A stretch of DNA of 64,000 nt from Pseudomonas sp. efr-133-TYG-5. Lineage in GTDB: Bacteria > Pseudomonadota > Gammaproteobacteria > Pseudomonadales > Pseudomonadaceae. Shown here piece by piece: positions 17,590 through 25,937 of this stretch. The stretch lies in assembly GCF_030209175.1 (NCBI RefSeq), contig NZ_JARVSM010000006.1, forward strand, positions 611,414-675,413, given 5' to 3'. Every line of letters begins with the position of its first letter. Positions within the stretch are counted from its first letter, which is position 1. The translations under genes were made by a program, and so were the position numbers. The notes under the pieces were generated by a model. The model searched no databases. It was not told where the DNA came from and worked only from the letters and a program-made list of their open reading frames with translations.

Positions 17590-18537
17590 TCAGGGAGTGG
17601 GTTGGACGGTTTCGGTGCCGCGGATCACTTCCACCGGCGTTTTGCGCGGCGCCGGCTGGCTGGCCACGGTGAGGGGCCGGGGCGGCGCCGTCAGCGACAG
17701 TTGGCTGAACTCGATCAGTTCGCGGCGCGGCGTGTCGAGCCCGGCGGCGACGTTGTTGTCACCGGCCCAGTACCGCGCCAGTTGCTGTTCGTCGGCACTG
17801 CGCACGGCCAGGCGCAACACGCCGGCGCTGGAGGCCAGCATCAGGCGGTTGGTCAGTGCCTCGGGCACCGCCAGCACCACGCTGCGCGCGGCGTTGCGCA
17901 ACTGTTCCTGTTTGAGTTTTTCTTCTTCGCTGTGCGCCGGGCTGGCCGGTTGGCCGTCGTTGGTCAGGCCCATCTGGCTGCCGACCCCGAGTACGCGCAC
18001 CGCCGGCACCACCAGTTGCGCGGACGGTTGCGGGTTGCTGTCGTCCTTGCGCAGAAACAGCAGCACATCGACGTAATCGCCCGGCGCCAGTTGCCCGCCG
18101 GCATTGATCACTTCATCCACCGCCACTGCCAACGCGCGCTCGCCAGGGCGGATCATGCGCGCCAGCGGACTGCCGGCAGCGAAGCTGTCTTCGCTCAGCC
18201 AACTTCCGGCCGACAGGGCGCGCCATGGGGTCCGGCCGATCACCTGATCGACGTTGCCGAGGCTGCCGGTCGGGGCGATGTGCAGTTTTTCCACGGCGAC
18301 GTCGGCGGCGGTGATGGTCACGAACGGGGCGATGTCACGCACCAGCACCACCACCGGTTGGCGGGTCGGATCGTCCACCGGTGCCGGGGCGACGGCGCTG
18401 GGTGTCTCGGCAACGGGGGCAGGCGCCACGGGTTCGGCGGCCGGTGCCTGGCGGCTCAGTGTCAGGCCCCAGTAACCGGCGAGAATGGCACCCAGCAACA
18501 ACACGCCGGCCAGGCCCAGGGTGACGCGACTGTTCAT
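17590..18537 (-). CDS. rcpC: RcpC/CpaB Flp pilus assembly protein (315 aa)
   Basis: An N-terminal membrane helix (TLGLAGVLLLGAILAGYWGLTL) is followed by a Pro/Ala-rich linker, an SAF-like domain (VVLVRDIAPFVTITAADVAVEKLH) and an RcpC domain (LAVAVDEVINAGGQLAPGDYVDVLLFLRK). It is the first gene of the long tad operon, so its promoter must lie in 18538-18874. The ATG at 18537 has GGGAGAG upstream. The extra residues of the longer frame are unlikely. Confidence 0.9.
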   Translation of the reverse strand: MNSRVTLGLAGVLLLGAILAGYWGLTLSRQAPAAEPVAPAPVAETPSAVAPAPVDDPTRQPVVVLVRDIAPFVTITAADVAVEKLHIAPTGSLGNVDQVIGRTPWRALSAGSWLSEDSFAAGSPLARMIRPGERALAVAVDEVINAGGQLAPGDYVDVLLFLRKDDSNPQPSAQLVVPAVRVLGVGSQMGLTNDGQPASPAHSEEEKLKQEQLRNAARSVVLAVPEALTNRLMLASSAGVLRLAVRSADEQQLARYWAGDNNVAAGLDTPRRELIEFSQLSLTAPPRPLTVASQPAPRKTPVEVIRGTETVQPTP

Positions 18538-18874
18538 GACGGCTCTCCCTTTCCAGCTGTGCTTTCTGTCTCTGCAATGACCCGTAACTTCCAACGAGAC
18601 AACTTCGCAATCAGGCAGCTATGAACAAGTAACTATTTCGCTATTTGACGGTAGCGCAGGCCGAACAAAACGCCATTAACGCCGCGCAAATAACTAGCCA
18701 AAGTAGGAGGCTAAAGCGCCAAACAGGGTTTTTTGCCGTTATTCGGGCAACTACTACTTAAGTGTTAATGCGTTCTTACAGTTGTAGGTGCCGGGAATGC
18801 CGACAATGCTGATGCTGGCACAGGGGAATCATGTTGCGAGCGCGCAACACCCGGGCCTTCAAGGAGAAGTCGAC
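18538..18874. promoter_or_regulatory. Divergent rcpC/flp control region
   Basis: This 337-bp AT-richer intergenic region separates the divergent rcpC operon and flp. It carries two direct repeats CAAGTAACTA (18626-18635) and CAAATAACTA (18687-18696), 61 bp apart, and an inverted repeat TTGCC-N8-GGCAA (18733-18750). These are candidates for PprB or another activator. No classical -35/-10 pair was identified with confidence. Confidence 0.5.
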
Positions 18875-19075
18875 ATGTCCTTCGCAAAGAAAGCATTGCT
18901 GAAAATCAAATCGGAAATCGCCTTTTATAAAGGCCTGGCCAAAGACACCGAAGGGGCGTCAGGCATCGAGTACGCCATCATCGCCGGCATGGTCGCAGTG
19001 GCGCTCGCGGCATTCGTGACACCGATTTCCACCGCCATTACAACCATGTTCACCACCATCCAGAACGCACTCTGA
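18875..19075 (+). CDS. flp: Flp major pilin (66 aa)
   Basis: This is a short Flp/Fap pilin. The leader ends at Gly27 and is followed by ASGIEYAIIAGMVAVALAAF, with the Flp signature Glu and Tyr at mature positions 5 and 6 and a hydrophobic assembly helix. FppA is predicted to cleave after Gly27, leaving a 39-residue mature pilin. AAGGAG lies 9 nt before the ATG. It is divergent from rcpC and followed by a response regulator gene 84 nt downstream. Confidence 0.93.
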   Translation: MSFAKKALLKIKSEIAFYKGLAKDTEGASGIEYAIIAGMVAVALAAFVTPISTAITTMFTTIQNAL

Positions 19076-19159
19076 ACGGGTGAGCTGGCATGGCCGGCAA
19101 CTTGCGCATGCACCCAAGGGGTTCTAACGTCAGGGCTTAGTCCATTGCAGGTATTGCCC

Positions 19160-19567
19160 ATGAATTCCTCAGCCAGTTCCCGTCAACAATTGCTCCTGGT
19201 CGATGACGAGGAGGACGCGTTGCTGGAACTGGCGGAGTTGCTGGAAGGCGAGGGCTTTGTCTGTCACACCGCGACGTCGGTGAAGCTCGCTCTGCATCAT
19301 CTGACGCGGCATCCGGATATTGCCCTGGTGATTACTGATCTGCGCATGCCGGAGGAGTCGGGCATGTCGTTGATCAAGCGGTTGCGCGAGCACACGTCGC
19401 GCCAGCATTTGCCGGTGATCGTGACGTCGGGCCATGCCGATATGGAGGATGTCAGCGATATGTTGCGCCTGCAGGTTCTGGATCTGTTCCGCAAGCCGAT
19501 TTACCACGTGAGATTGTTGGAGACGCTGGACAACCTGTTTCCCAAGCCCAAGGTCAACGTTTCTTAA
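19160..19567 (+). CDS. Single-domain response regulator (135 aa)
   Basis: This is a stand-alone receiver domain: acidic pair DDEED at 15-19, phospho-acceptor Asp60 (VITDLRMPEESG), TSGHAD and FRKPI lysine. It has no output domain. It lies directly downstream of flp and upstream of the autotransporter gene, so it may relay a signal within the Tad/adhesion locus, perhaps as a PprA partner or a sink. The start ATG at 19160 is preferred to a TTG at 19145. No cognate kinase is adjacent other than pprA at the far side of the locus. Confidence 0.85.
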   Translation: MNSSASSRQQLLLVDDEEDALLELAELLEGEGFVCHTATSVKLALHHLTRHPDIALVITDLRMPEESGMSLIKRLREHTSRQHLPVIVTSGHADMEDVSDMLRLQVLDLFRKPIYHVRLLETLDNLFPKPKVNVS

Positions 19568-19617
19568 CGTGGACCTGAATACGTCCTTTCACACCCATCG
19601 AAAAATTGACGTCATGG

Positions 19618-19642
19618 CTTTGACTTTTTAGTGGTGTCAAAG
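19618..19642. promoter_or_regulatory. Inverted repeat upstream of the autotransporter gene
   Basis: Perfect 7-bp arms CTTTGAC / GTCAAAG are separated by 11 bp. Just before them, at 19607-19614, is the palindrome TGACGTCA. Both are in the 191-bp leader of the autotransporter gene and may be operator sites. Confidence 0.35.
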
Positions 19643-19758
19643 TGATGGCTCAGGTAAATTCTCCGCGCCCGAACCAGGCGAGCTGGCGGGTGGTAGGGAT
19701 GCCTGATTGAAACGTTGAGCCCTGCCCGAATTTTTTTCGTTTCGGAAGGGACTCTTCA

Positions 19759-22158
19759 GTGATTTCGTCTTGCCTGCGCCGCTCTCTGCTGGCGCTTTCT
19801 GTGTGTGCTGCTGTGCATTCGCCTGGCGTTCAAGCCGTCACGCTCAATTACGATCTGGGCACGGGGCCGCTGGTCAGTGTCGATCAGTATTACGACTTTC
19901 TGAACCTGGTCGGTAGCGCCAACGTCGTGCAGACCTCTGCGGCGGCCGTCACCAGTGCCGCGCAGTTCACGCGGCCCATGGCCAATCACGATGTCAGCAA
20001 CAAGGCCACGATCACTATCGAGGGGGCGACGCACGGTGTCGGCATCGGTATGTATCCCGGTGCAGTGACCTGGTCGAAGCTCAACTACAACCTCTACAAC
20101 GAAGGCGTCATCACGGTCAGCGGTCTGGCTGACAGCGGTGAGTCCAGCGGTTTTGCCGTGCGCGGCGTGGCGTTGGGGGGCAACTTCATCAACAAGGGCA
20201 CGGTGGCCGTCAGTGGCAACAACGCCACCGGCGTGTCGCTGGCCGGGATGAAAATGCGCTACGGGGTGATCAACGAGGGCACCATCAGTGCCAGCGGCAA
20301 CGGCGCGCGCGGTCTGTCCCTGGAAAACACCACGCAGACCATGCCGGTGGTGAACTATCGCAGCCTGACCGCCACCGGCAACGGCGCAGAAGCGCTGACG
20401 TTGAAGGGGGCGAGTTTCATTCCCGATCCTGGCGTGCGCACCAACAGCATCGTGAACATGGGGGTGCTCTCCGGCGAGAGCATCGGTATCCATGTCAGCG
20501 ATCAACCGGTCGCGGGGGCGCCGCTGAACATCAGCCAGGACTTCGGCTCCATTGCCGGCGGCAAGGCGGCGATCCAGGTGGATGATGGACAGAGTTACTT
20601 CTACTGGCGCGGTGGCGATGTACATGGCGACCTGCTTGGCCTGTCCGGCGTGCTGATCGATGACGAGGTCACGTTCGACGGCTCGCTCATCCGCGCCGGT
20701 TACGTCACGGTGCAGGAAGGGGCGCTGACGCTGGTCAAGCCGCACACCACCATCATCGGTGACCTGGACATGGAAGAGGCCGACTCGGTGATCGCCATGT
20801 CCGTGGGCAAGGAAACCGATATCAACACGCCGATTCTGACCGTTACCGGCACGACCGACATCAGCCCCGGCGGGCATCTGCAACTGCAGGCGCGCTCCAG
20901 TGACTTCCGCACGGCGGCCGGTGGCAACCGCTACACCCTGATCCGTTCGGGCAATCTGCTCGGCGGTGAAAACCTCACCGTGGTGTCGACTTCGGCGCTG
21001 CTCGATGTGAAGAGTTACGGCGTCGAAGGCAACGACGTGAAGGCGCTGGTCAGTACCAAGTCGGAGCAGGTGCTGGAACAGAACACCGTGGATGCCGGTG
21101 GTTCACACAACGCCGGCGTGGCACTGGGGCGGCTGTCCAGTGCACTGATGGCGCGTCTCGATGACCAGGATCCGCTGTTCCGCGCCTTCGCCAATGCGGC
21201 GACCGATGCCGAACTGGCGCGGTTGTCGGCGACCCTCAGCCCGGACGTCAGCCGTGGCGTGCTGCATGCCGCCACCAACAGCCAGATGCTGGTCTCCGGC
21301 GTGCTCGACGAGCGCTCCAGTCGGGCGCGGACGAGCGCCGGTGCGGCGCAGAAAGGCGTCTGGTTGCAGGCGCTGAGCAGCGATGCCAACCAGGACTCGC
21401 GCCGTGGCGTCGCCGGTTATGACGCCGACAGTCATGGCATCGCGGTGGGTGCCGATGGCCAGTTGAACGCTGACACCACGCTGGGTCTGGCCTACAGCTA
21501 CCTGGACAGCGATGTGAAGTCCGACAGTGGCAGCAAAACCAACGTCACCGGCCACGCCCTGACCGCCTACGGCAACTGGGTGCACGACAACTGGTTCGTC
21601 GATTCGGCGCTGATGTACGGCTGGAACGACAACGAGTCGAAACGCTACGTCGCCGGCACCCGGGCCAAGGGCGACTACGACAGTCAGGTGTTTGGCGCGA
21701 GTGCACTGGCCGGTTACAGCCTGCGCCTGACGCCCGCCGTGGTGATCGAACCGCAGGTCGGTGCGCGCTATGCCAATGTGGCGATGGACGGCTATCGCGA
21801 GAAGGGCAGTTCGGCCGCGCTGAAGGTCGGCAGCCAGCGCTACGAAATCGCCGAGATGGGCGTGGGCGCGCGCGTCGCGGCGGCGTTCGCGGTAGGGGGC
21901 GGCAGTCTCGAGCCGGAAGCGAAAGTCATGGCCTGGCATGACTTCATCGCTGACAAGGTCGCGACCACTTCGGCGTTCGTGCTCGGCGGCGATTCGTTCA
22001 CCAGCCGTGGCACCACGCCCGTGCGTGACAGCTATGAGCTGGGCCTGGGCGCCAACTACCGGATGGGCGCCTGGAGCCTCGGTGGTTCCTACAATTACCT
22101 GACCTCCAGCGGTTTCGACGCCGACGGTTTCACGGCGAAGGTGCGCTACGCCTTCTGA
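19759..22158 (+). CDS. Type Va autotransporter, beta-helix passenger and barrel (799 aa)
   Basis: The protein begins with a signal peptide (residues 1-26, ending GVQA) and a passenger of beta-helix-like repeats (for example GTVAVSGNNATGVSLAGM and GTISASGNGARGLSLEN). From about residue 525 it has a C-terminal autotransporter barrel (KGVWLQALSSDANQ, GIAVGADGQLNADTTLGLAYSYLDSD), ending in the aromatic residue of VRYAF. The start is GTG at 19759, with GGAAGGG upstream. It lies after the flp-RR pair and converges with a TpsB gene just 1 bp from its stop. It is probably a surface adhesin. No catalytic protease or lipase motif was seen. Confidence 0.88.
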   Translation: MISSCLRRSLLALSVCAAVHSPGVQAVTLNYDLGTGPLVSVDQYYDFLNLVGSANVVQTSAAAVTSAAQFTRPMANHDVSNKATITIEGATHGVGIGMYPGAVTWSKLNYNLYNEGVITVSGLADSGESSGFAVRGVALGGNFINKGTVAVSGNNATGVSLAGMKMRYGVINEGTISASGNGARGLSLENTTQTMPVVNYRSLTATGNGAEALTLKGASFIPDPGVRTNSIVNMGVLSGESIGIHVSDQPVAGAPLNISQDFGSIAGGKAAIQVDDGQSYFYWRGGDVHGDLLGLSGVLIDDEVTFDGSLIRAGYVTVQEGALTLVKPHTTIIGDLDMEEADSVIAMSVGKETDINTPILTVTGTTDISPGGHLQLQARSSDFRTAAGGNRYTLIRSGNLLGGENLTVVSTSALLDVKSYGVEGNDVKALVSTKSEQVLEQNTVDAGGSHNAGVALGRLSSALMARLDDQDPLFRAFANAATDAELARLSATLSPDVSRGVLHAATNSQMLVSGVLDERSSRARTSAGAAQKGVWLQALSSDANQDSRRGVAGYDADSHGIAVGADGQLNADTTLGLAYSYLDSDVKSDSGSKTNVTGHALTAYGNWVHDNWFVDSALMYGWNDNESKRYVAGTRAKGDYDSQVFGASALAGYSLRLTPAVVIEPQVGARYANVAMDGYREKGSSAALKVGSQRYEIAEMGVGARVAAAFAVGGGSLEPEAKVMAWHDFIADKVATTSAFVLGGDSFTSRGTTPVRDSYELGLGANYRMGAWSLGGSYNYLTSSGFDADGFTAKVRYAF

Positions 22159-22159
22159 G

Positions 22160-23827
22160 TCACAGCTGATAACTGAAACTGATGCTGTAGCGCGGCCGGC
22201 GGTTGAACGTGTCGAGGGCTTCGTCGGACATCGGCTTGGCGGCTTCCAGGGCGATGTTGTAGTACTTGGCATCGCCAAACCGCAGGCCGACGGCGGCGGA
22301 CGACAGGTCGTTGTCCTGCACGGCGAGTTTGTTGAACCAGGATTTCGAGCGGTCCAGCACCACGTACGGTTGCAGGATGCGCACCCAGCTGCCATCGCGG
22401 TTGAAGCTGTAGTTGACCTCGTAGGCCACGCCCCAGCCCTTGTCGCCGGAGGCCTGGTCGTCGGGGTAGCCGCGACCGAAGTTCTGCCCGCCGAACACCG
22501 CGCGCTCGCTGTCGGGCAGGCTGTCGTCGGTCCAGTACAGCGCGGCGGAAACCACGCCCTGCCAGTTGTCGAGGAATTTATTGCTCTGCACGCCGGATAG
22601 GCGCAGGCGGAAAAAGTTGAGGTCGATGGCGCTGTTGTTGGTGTGCGCGCCCATGCTGTCGAAGCCCTGGTAGACCCCGCCGCTGAGAATGCGCAGCTGG
22701 CGGGCGTCGGCCACGCGCCAGTCGCTTTCGAAGGCGAGGGCGCGGATGTCGCTGCGTTCTTCGACGCTCAGCGGATAGCCGACCACCTTGTAGCGGGTCT
22801 TGTCATTGACCGCGTAGATCCGCGATCCGACGCTCAGCAGCTCGCTGGGCGAGGCAATCAGCGGCAGGCTGACGCCGATCGAGTAGCGGTCGTTCTCGCG
22901 GTGCGGCTTGAGTTCCAGGCCATTGGTGAGCACCACATTGCTGCCAGGATCGGCGCGGTAGCGCGAGGCCGACAGTGCCAGTTGCGTGCCTTCGGCATCA
23001 AGGAACTGGTTGTAGTCCAGGCGATAGTAATGCTCGTGATCGTCCCCCGGCGGGAACAGGCCGCTGAGCGACAGCTGCTCGCCCAGCGCCGTTTGCGAGT
23101 TGCTGCTGACGCCCAGCAGGGCCTGGGTGCCGTTGCGGTTGTCTTCGGTCATGTTCAGGCTGGTGGTGAGCGGTTTGCGGCTCGCCTGGGCGATCAGCGT
23201 CGTCGCGCCGTCGGTGGTGCCGGGCGGTGGCACCTGGGCCTGGATCGTCACGCCGGGGATGCGGCTCATCAGCGTGGTATAGCGTTCGAAAGTCTTGCGG
23301 GTCAGCGGACGTTCGGCCTGCAACTTGGCCACCAGTTTGTCGAGCAGGGCCTTGACCCGGCCGAGGTCACCCTGCAACTGGTAATCCCTGACGTAGCCTT
23401 CCACCAGCACCACGCGCGCCACGCCATCGTCGAACGTCTGCTGCGGCAGGAAAGCGTAGGACAGCAGGTAACCGTCCTGCTGGTAGCGGCGGGTGATGGT
23501 GCGGGTGGCTTCGATCAGGTCGGCGAGGCTGGCCTGCCTGCCGATCAGCGGCTTGAACACTTCGGCCAGTTCGTTGAGCGGGTAGATCGTGCCGCCCTCG
23601 ATCTGCACGGTTTTCAGATTGACCTGGGTGCTCATCTGCAACGGTTGCGCGGCAGCGCCGGGCTCGGGCACTTGCAGGGGCGCGGCGTTCGGCCGATAGG
23701 CGTCGGCGGGCAGGTTCGGTACCGGCAGATTGCGGATGGTTTCGTTGCTGTTGAGAAAGCTGGGCAGGGTGTCGGCGAGGGCTACGGAACTGAGACTGAG
23801 GCACAACAGGGATGCCATTACGCGCAT
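22160..23827 (-). CDS. TpsB two-partner secretion transporter (FhaC/ShlB family, 555 aa)
   Basis: The protein has a signal peptide (MRVMASLLCLSLSSVALA), a Pro-rich plug-like segment (about 19-65), POTRA domains (VNLKTVQIEGGTIYPLNELAEVFKPLIG and YLLSYAFLPQQTFDDGVARVVLVEGYVRDY) and a C-terminal 16-strand barrel. The barrel has the conserved RGY loop motif (FGRGYPDD) and a final FSYQL. Such proteins export large TpsA proteins across the outer membrane. No TpsA gene is nearby; the upstream gene on the same strand is a collagen-like lipoprotein. The start at 23827 has GGAG 8 nt upstream. Confidence 0.88.
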   Translation of the reverse strand: MRVMASLLCLSLSSVALADTLPSFLNSNETIRNLPVPNLPADAYRPNAAPLQVPEPGAAAQPLQMSTQVNLKTVQIEGGTIYPLNELAEVFKPLIGRQASLADLIEATRTITRRYQQDGYLLSYAFLPQQTFDDGVARVVLVEGYVRDYQLQGDLGRVKALLDKLVAKLQAERPLTRKTFERYTTLMSRIPGVTIQAQVPPPGTTDGATTLIAQASRKPLTTSLNMTEDNRNGTQALLGVSSNSQTALGEQLSLSGLFPPGDDHEHYYRLDYNQFLDAEGTQLALSASRYRADPGSNVVLTNGLELKPHRENDRYSIGVSLPLIASPSELLSVGSRIYAVNDKTRYKVVGYPLSVEERSDIRALAFESDWRVADARQLRILSGGVYQGFDSMGAHTNNSAIDLNFFRLRLSGVQSNKFLDNWQGVVSAALYWTDDSLPDSERAVFGGQNFGRGYPDDQASGDKGWGVAYEVNYSFNRDGSWVRILQPYVVLDRSKSWFNKLAVQDNDLSSAAVGLRFGDAKYYNIALEAAKPMSDEALDTFNRRPRYSISFSYQL

Positions 23828-23874
23828 AGGACACTCCATGGTCAGGTCGCAGCACAAGGCTGTTTTTTCCTAAG

Positions 23875-23906
23875 AAAAAAGCGGAAGACTCGTATGAATC
23901 TTCCGC
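23875..23906 (-). terminator. Rho-independent terminator between the collagen-like gene and tpsB
   Basis: Read on the minus strand, GCGGAAGA and TCTTCCGC (8-bp perfect arms, 10-nt loop) are followed by six T residues. It lies 54 nt after the stop of the collagen-like gene and about 48 nt before the start of the TpsB gene. Confidence 0.85.
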
Positions 23907-23959
23907 CTCCAACCAAGCGTAGGCGCTGTAGGTCAGGCCGTCGAATCGGCCAGGTGCAA

Positions 23960-25627
23960 TTACTGTCTGCTACCACCGAGGGCACCGGTCAGGCCGCCCA
24001 GGACACCGCCCAGCCCGCCGGTGGCGCCGGTTGTGCCGCCGGTTCCGCCGGTGCCGCCGGTCACCAGACCACCGACTGCAGTGACGGTGTTGCCGACTGT
24101 GGTCACGGTGTTGCCGACGGCCGTCACCACCGGATTGGCGTTGCTGCCGGCGATTGCGCCACCGACATTGCTCACCGCGCCGCCGACCTGGCCGGTGAGG
24201 CTGGCCACTGGCGAGCCGATCCCGGTGCTGGTGCCAACGTTCTGGGTCAGCGAGGTCACGGCACTGGTGACCGGGGCGACGGCGCTGCTGACGCTGGTGC
24301 CGAGCGTGGCCAGCGGTGCAGTGGTTGCGGTGATCGGTGTACCGGAGCCGCCGAGCACGGTGTTCAGCGAAGCGACGGCGTTACCGGCCGACGCCACGGT
24401 GGCGCCAGGTGCGGCCAGCGTGCTGTTGCCTGCGCTCAGACCGGTGCCGACATTGGCCACCGCACCACCGACGGTTTGCAGCAGGCCGGTGCCGCCGAGG
24501 CCGCCGCCGATCCCGCCGCCAGTGCCCGAGCCAGTGCCCGAGCCTGTGCCGTTGGCCACCAGGCCGCCAGCCTTGCCGACCGCGGTGCCGACATTGCTCA
24601 GTGCGCCGCCAACGGTGTTGGTCAGGGCATTGCCATTGCCGGCGGCGGTGACTTTGTCGCCGACGCCATCCACGGTACTGCCGACTTTCTGCACCAGGCC
24701 GTTGAGCGGTGCACCGAGGCCGGTGGTGCTGCCGAGCTTGTCGGTGGTGCTTTCAACCATGGCGATCACCGGCACCAGTCGGCCGCTGACCTGAGTGGTC
24801 AGTGAGCCCAGCGGACCGGTCGTAGTGGCGGTGCTGAGGGTGTCGCCGAGCATGGTGACGCGTTCGCCGACGCCATTGAGGACCGGCGCGACGCGGGTCA
24901 CGACACCGCCCACCAGCGGAATGCTGCCGGTGGCCGTGGCCAGTTTGCCGCTGACATCCGAGACACCGTTGCCGACGTCTTGCACCACGCCACCCACGGC
25001 CGACGCGGTGACGCCGATGCCGTTGGGGGTGCTGGCCAGTTTGCCGATGCCGTTGGACACGCCATCACCCAGGGTGCTGACGACATTGCCGGCGGTATTG
25101 GCGACGCTCTGCACCACGCCACCTGCCACGGGAATCGTGCTCAGCGAATCGCCGACCTGGCCGACGCCATCGCCGACACCGCTGACGGTCTTGCCGACAT
25201 CCTGCACCAGCGTGGTGGTGACCAGTGTCGGTGTGGTGGTCGGGTTGGTGGGGTTGGTCGGATCCGTCGGGTTGGTCGGATTGGTCGGGTCGGTGGGATT
25301 GGTCGTGCCGCCCGTGCCGCCGGTTCCACCTGTACCGCCGGTGCCCGCCGTACCGCCGGTGCTGCCTGTACCGCCTGTACCGCCCGTGCTACCGGTGCCG
25401 CCAGTGCTGCCGGTGCCACCCGTGCCGCCAGTGCCCGCCGTGTCGCCCGAGCCACCGCTGCTGCCGGTGCCGCCCGTGCTGCCACTGCCACCTGCGGCGG
25501 CGCTGTCCGGCGAAGAGCTGCCGGAACTGCTGTGATGACCGCCACCGCCGCTGCTGCAGCCGGCGAGGCCGAGGGAGAGGATCAATGCCAGCGCTGTTGC
25601 CGATTTGCACCACACTTGAGTTTTCAT
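23960..25627 (-). CDS. Collagen-like Gly/Thr-rich lipoprotein (555 aa)
   Basis: The signal peptide has lipobox LGLAGC (Cys24), then Ser-Ser and a Gly/Ser/His-rich tract. Residues about 45-115 are tandem GGTGGTGS-type triplets (Gly-x-x spacing). Next come about 30 residues of TNPTDP repeats. The last 400 residues are imperfect hydrophobic/Gly repeats of the form VGxxVxxVG (for example VGDGVGQVGDSLS and AVGNTVTTVGNTVTAVGG). Database annotation of similar proteins is usually 'collagen-like triple-helix repeat'. It lies upstream of and on the same strand as TpsB, separated by a terminator. A surface lipoprotein exported by TpsB is a hypothesis. AAGGA lies before the ATG. Confidence 0.8.
   Translation of the reverse strand: MKTQVWCKSATALALILSLGLAGCSSGGGGHHSSSGSSSPDSAAAGGSGSTGGTGSSGGSGDTAGTGGTGGTGSTGGTGSTGGTGGTGSTGGTAGTGGTGGTGGTGGTTNPTDPTNPTNPTDPTNPTNPTTTPTLVTTTLVQDVGKTVSGVGDGVGQVGDSLSTIPVAGGVVQSVANTAGNVVSTLGDGVSNGIGKLASTPNGIGVTASAVGGVVQDVGNGVSDVSGKLATATGSIPLVGGVVTRVAPVLNGVGERVTMLGDTLSTATTTGPLGSLTTQVSGRLVPVIAMVESTTDKLGSTTGLGAPLNGLVQKVGSTVDGVGDKVTAAGNGNALTNTVGGALSNVGTAVGKAGGLVANGTGSGTGSGTGGGIGGGLGGTGLLQTVGGAVANVGTGLSAGNSTLAAPGATVASAGNAVASLNTVLGGSGTPITATTAPLATLGTSVSSAVAPVTSAVTSLTQNVGTSTGIGSPVASLTGQVGGAVSNVGGAIAGSNANPVVTAVGNTVTTVGNTVTAVGGLVTGGTGGTGGTTGATGGLGGVLGGLTGALGGSRQ
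25245..25540. repeat. In-gene minisatellite encoding Gly-Thr and Asn-Pro-Thr repeats
   Basis: Within the collagen-like gene, GGT/GGC-ACN-GGN triplets are repeated many times (about 25310-25540), and a 15-base unit encoding TNPTD/N is repeated about five times (about 25245-25310). Such tandem arrays can vary in length by slippage while keeping the frame, since the units are multiples of three. Confidence 0.75.
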
Positions 25628-25823
25628 GATGGGTATTCCTTGCACCTTGTCACAACGTTCGTTGTTTTCGATGACCCGCCGATTCTGTTGCCGGCAGTGC
25701 CTTCGTCCGTTGTGTCCATCTCAATCCAGTGCTTGGATCCAGACCATTCTCAAGTTGGTATTAACGCCTTTATATAGGCCCCTGCGGGTGCTGCCTAAGG
25801 ACTAATACCGAAGGTATAGGCGG

Positions 25824-25851
25824 GCAAAAAAAAGCCTTGAAAATCAAGGCT
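25824..25851 (-). terminator. Rho-independent terminator after the MaoC-type gene
   Basis: Minus-strand arms AGCCTTGA / TCAAGGCT (8 bp, 3-nt loop) are followed by eight T residues, 86 nt downstream of the hydratase stop. Confidence 0.88.
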
Positions 25852-25937
25852 GGGAGATTTGTTCAAGGGCAATTCGGGGGCCGCAGAACTTAAGTTATAT
25901 ATACACAATTTACATGTGTATGCGGCCCGCCACGGGT

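Noticed and set aside
24021..25535. Long rightward open frames opposite the collagen-like gene
   Set aside because: They are mirror translations of a repetitive GC-rich gene with Pro/Val repeats and have no ribosome sites; the leftward frame has a lipoprotein signal and a good ribosome site.
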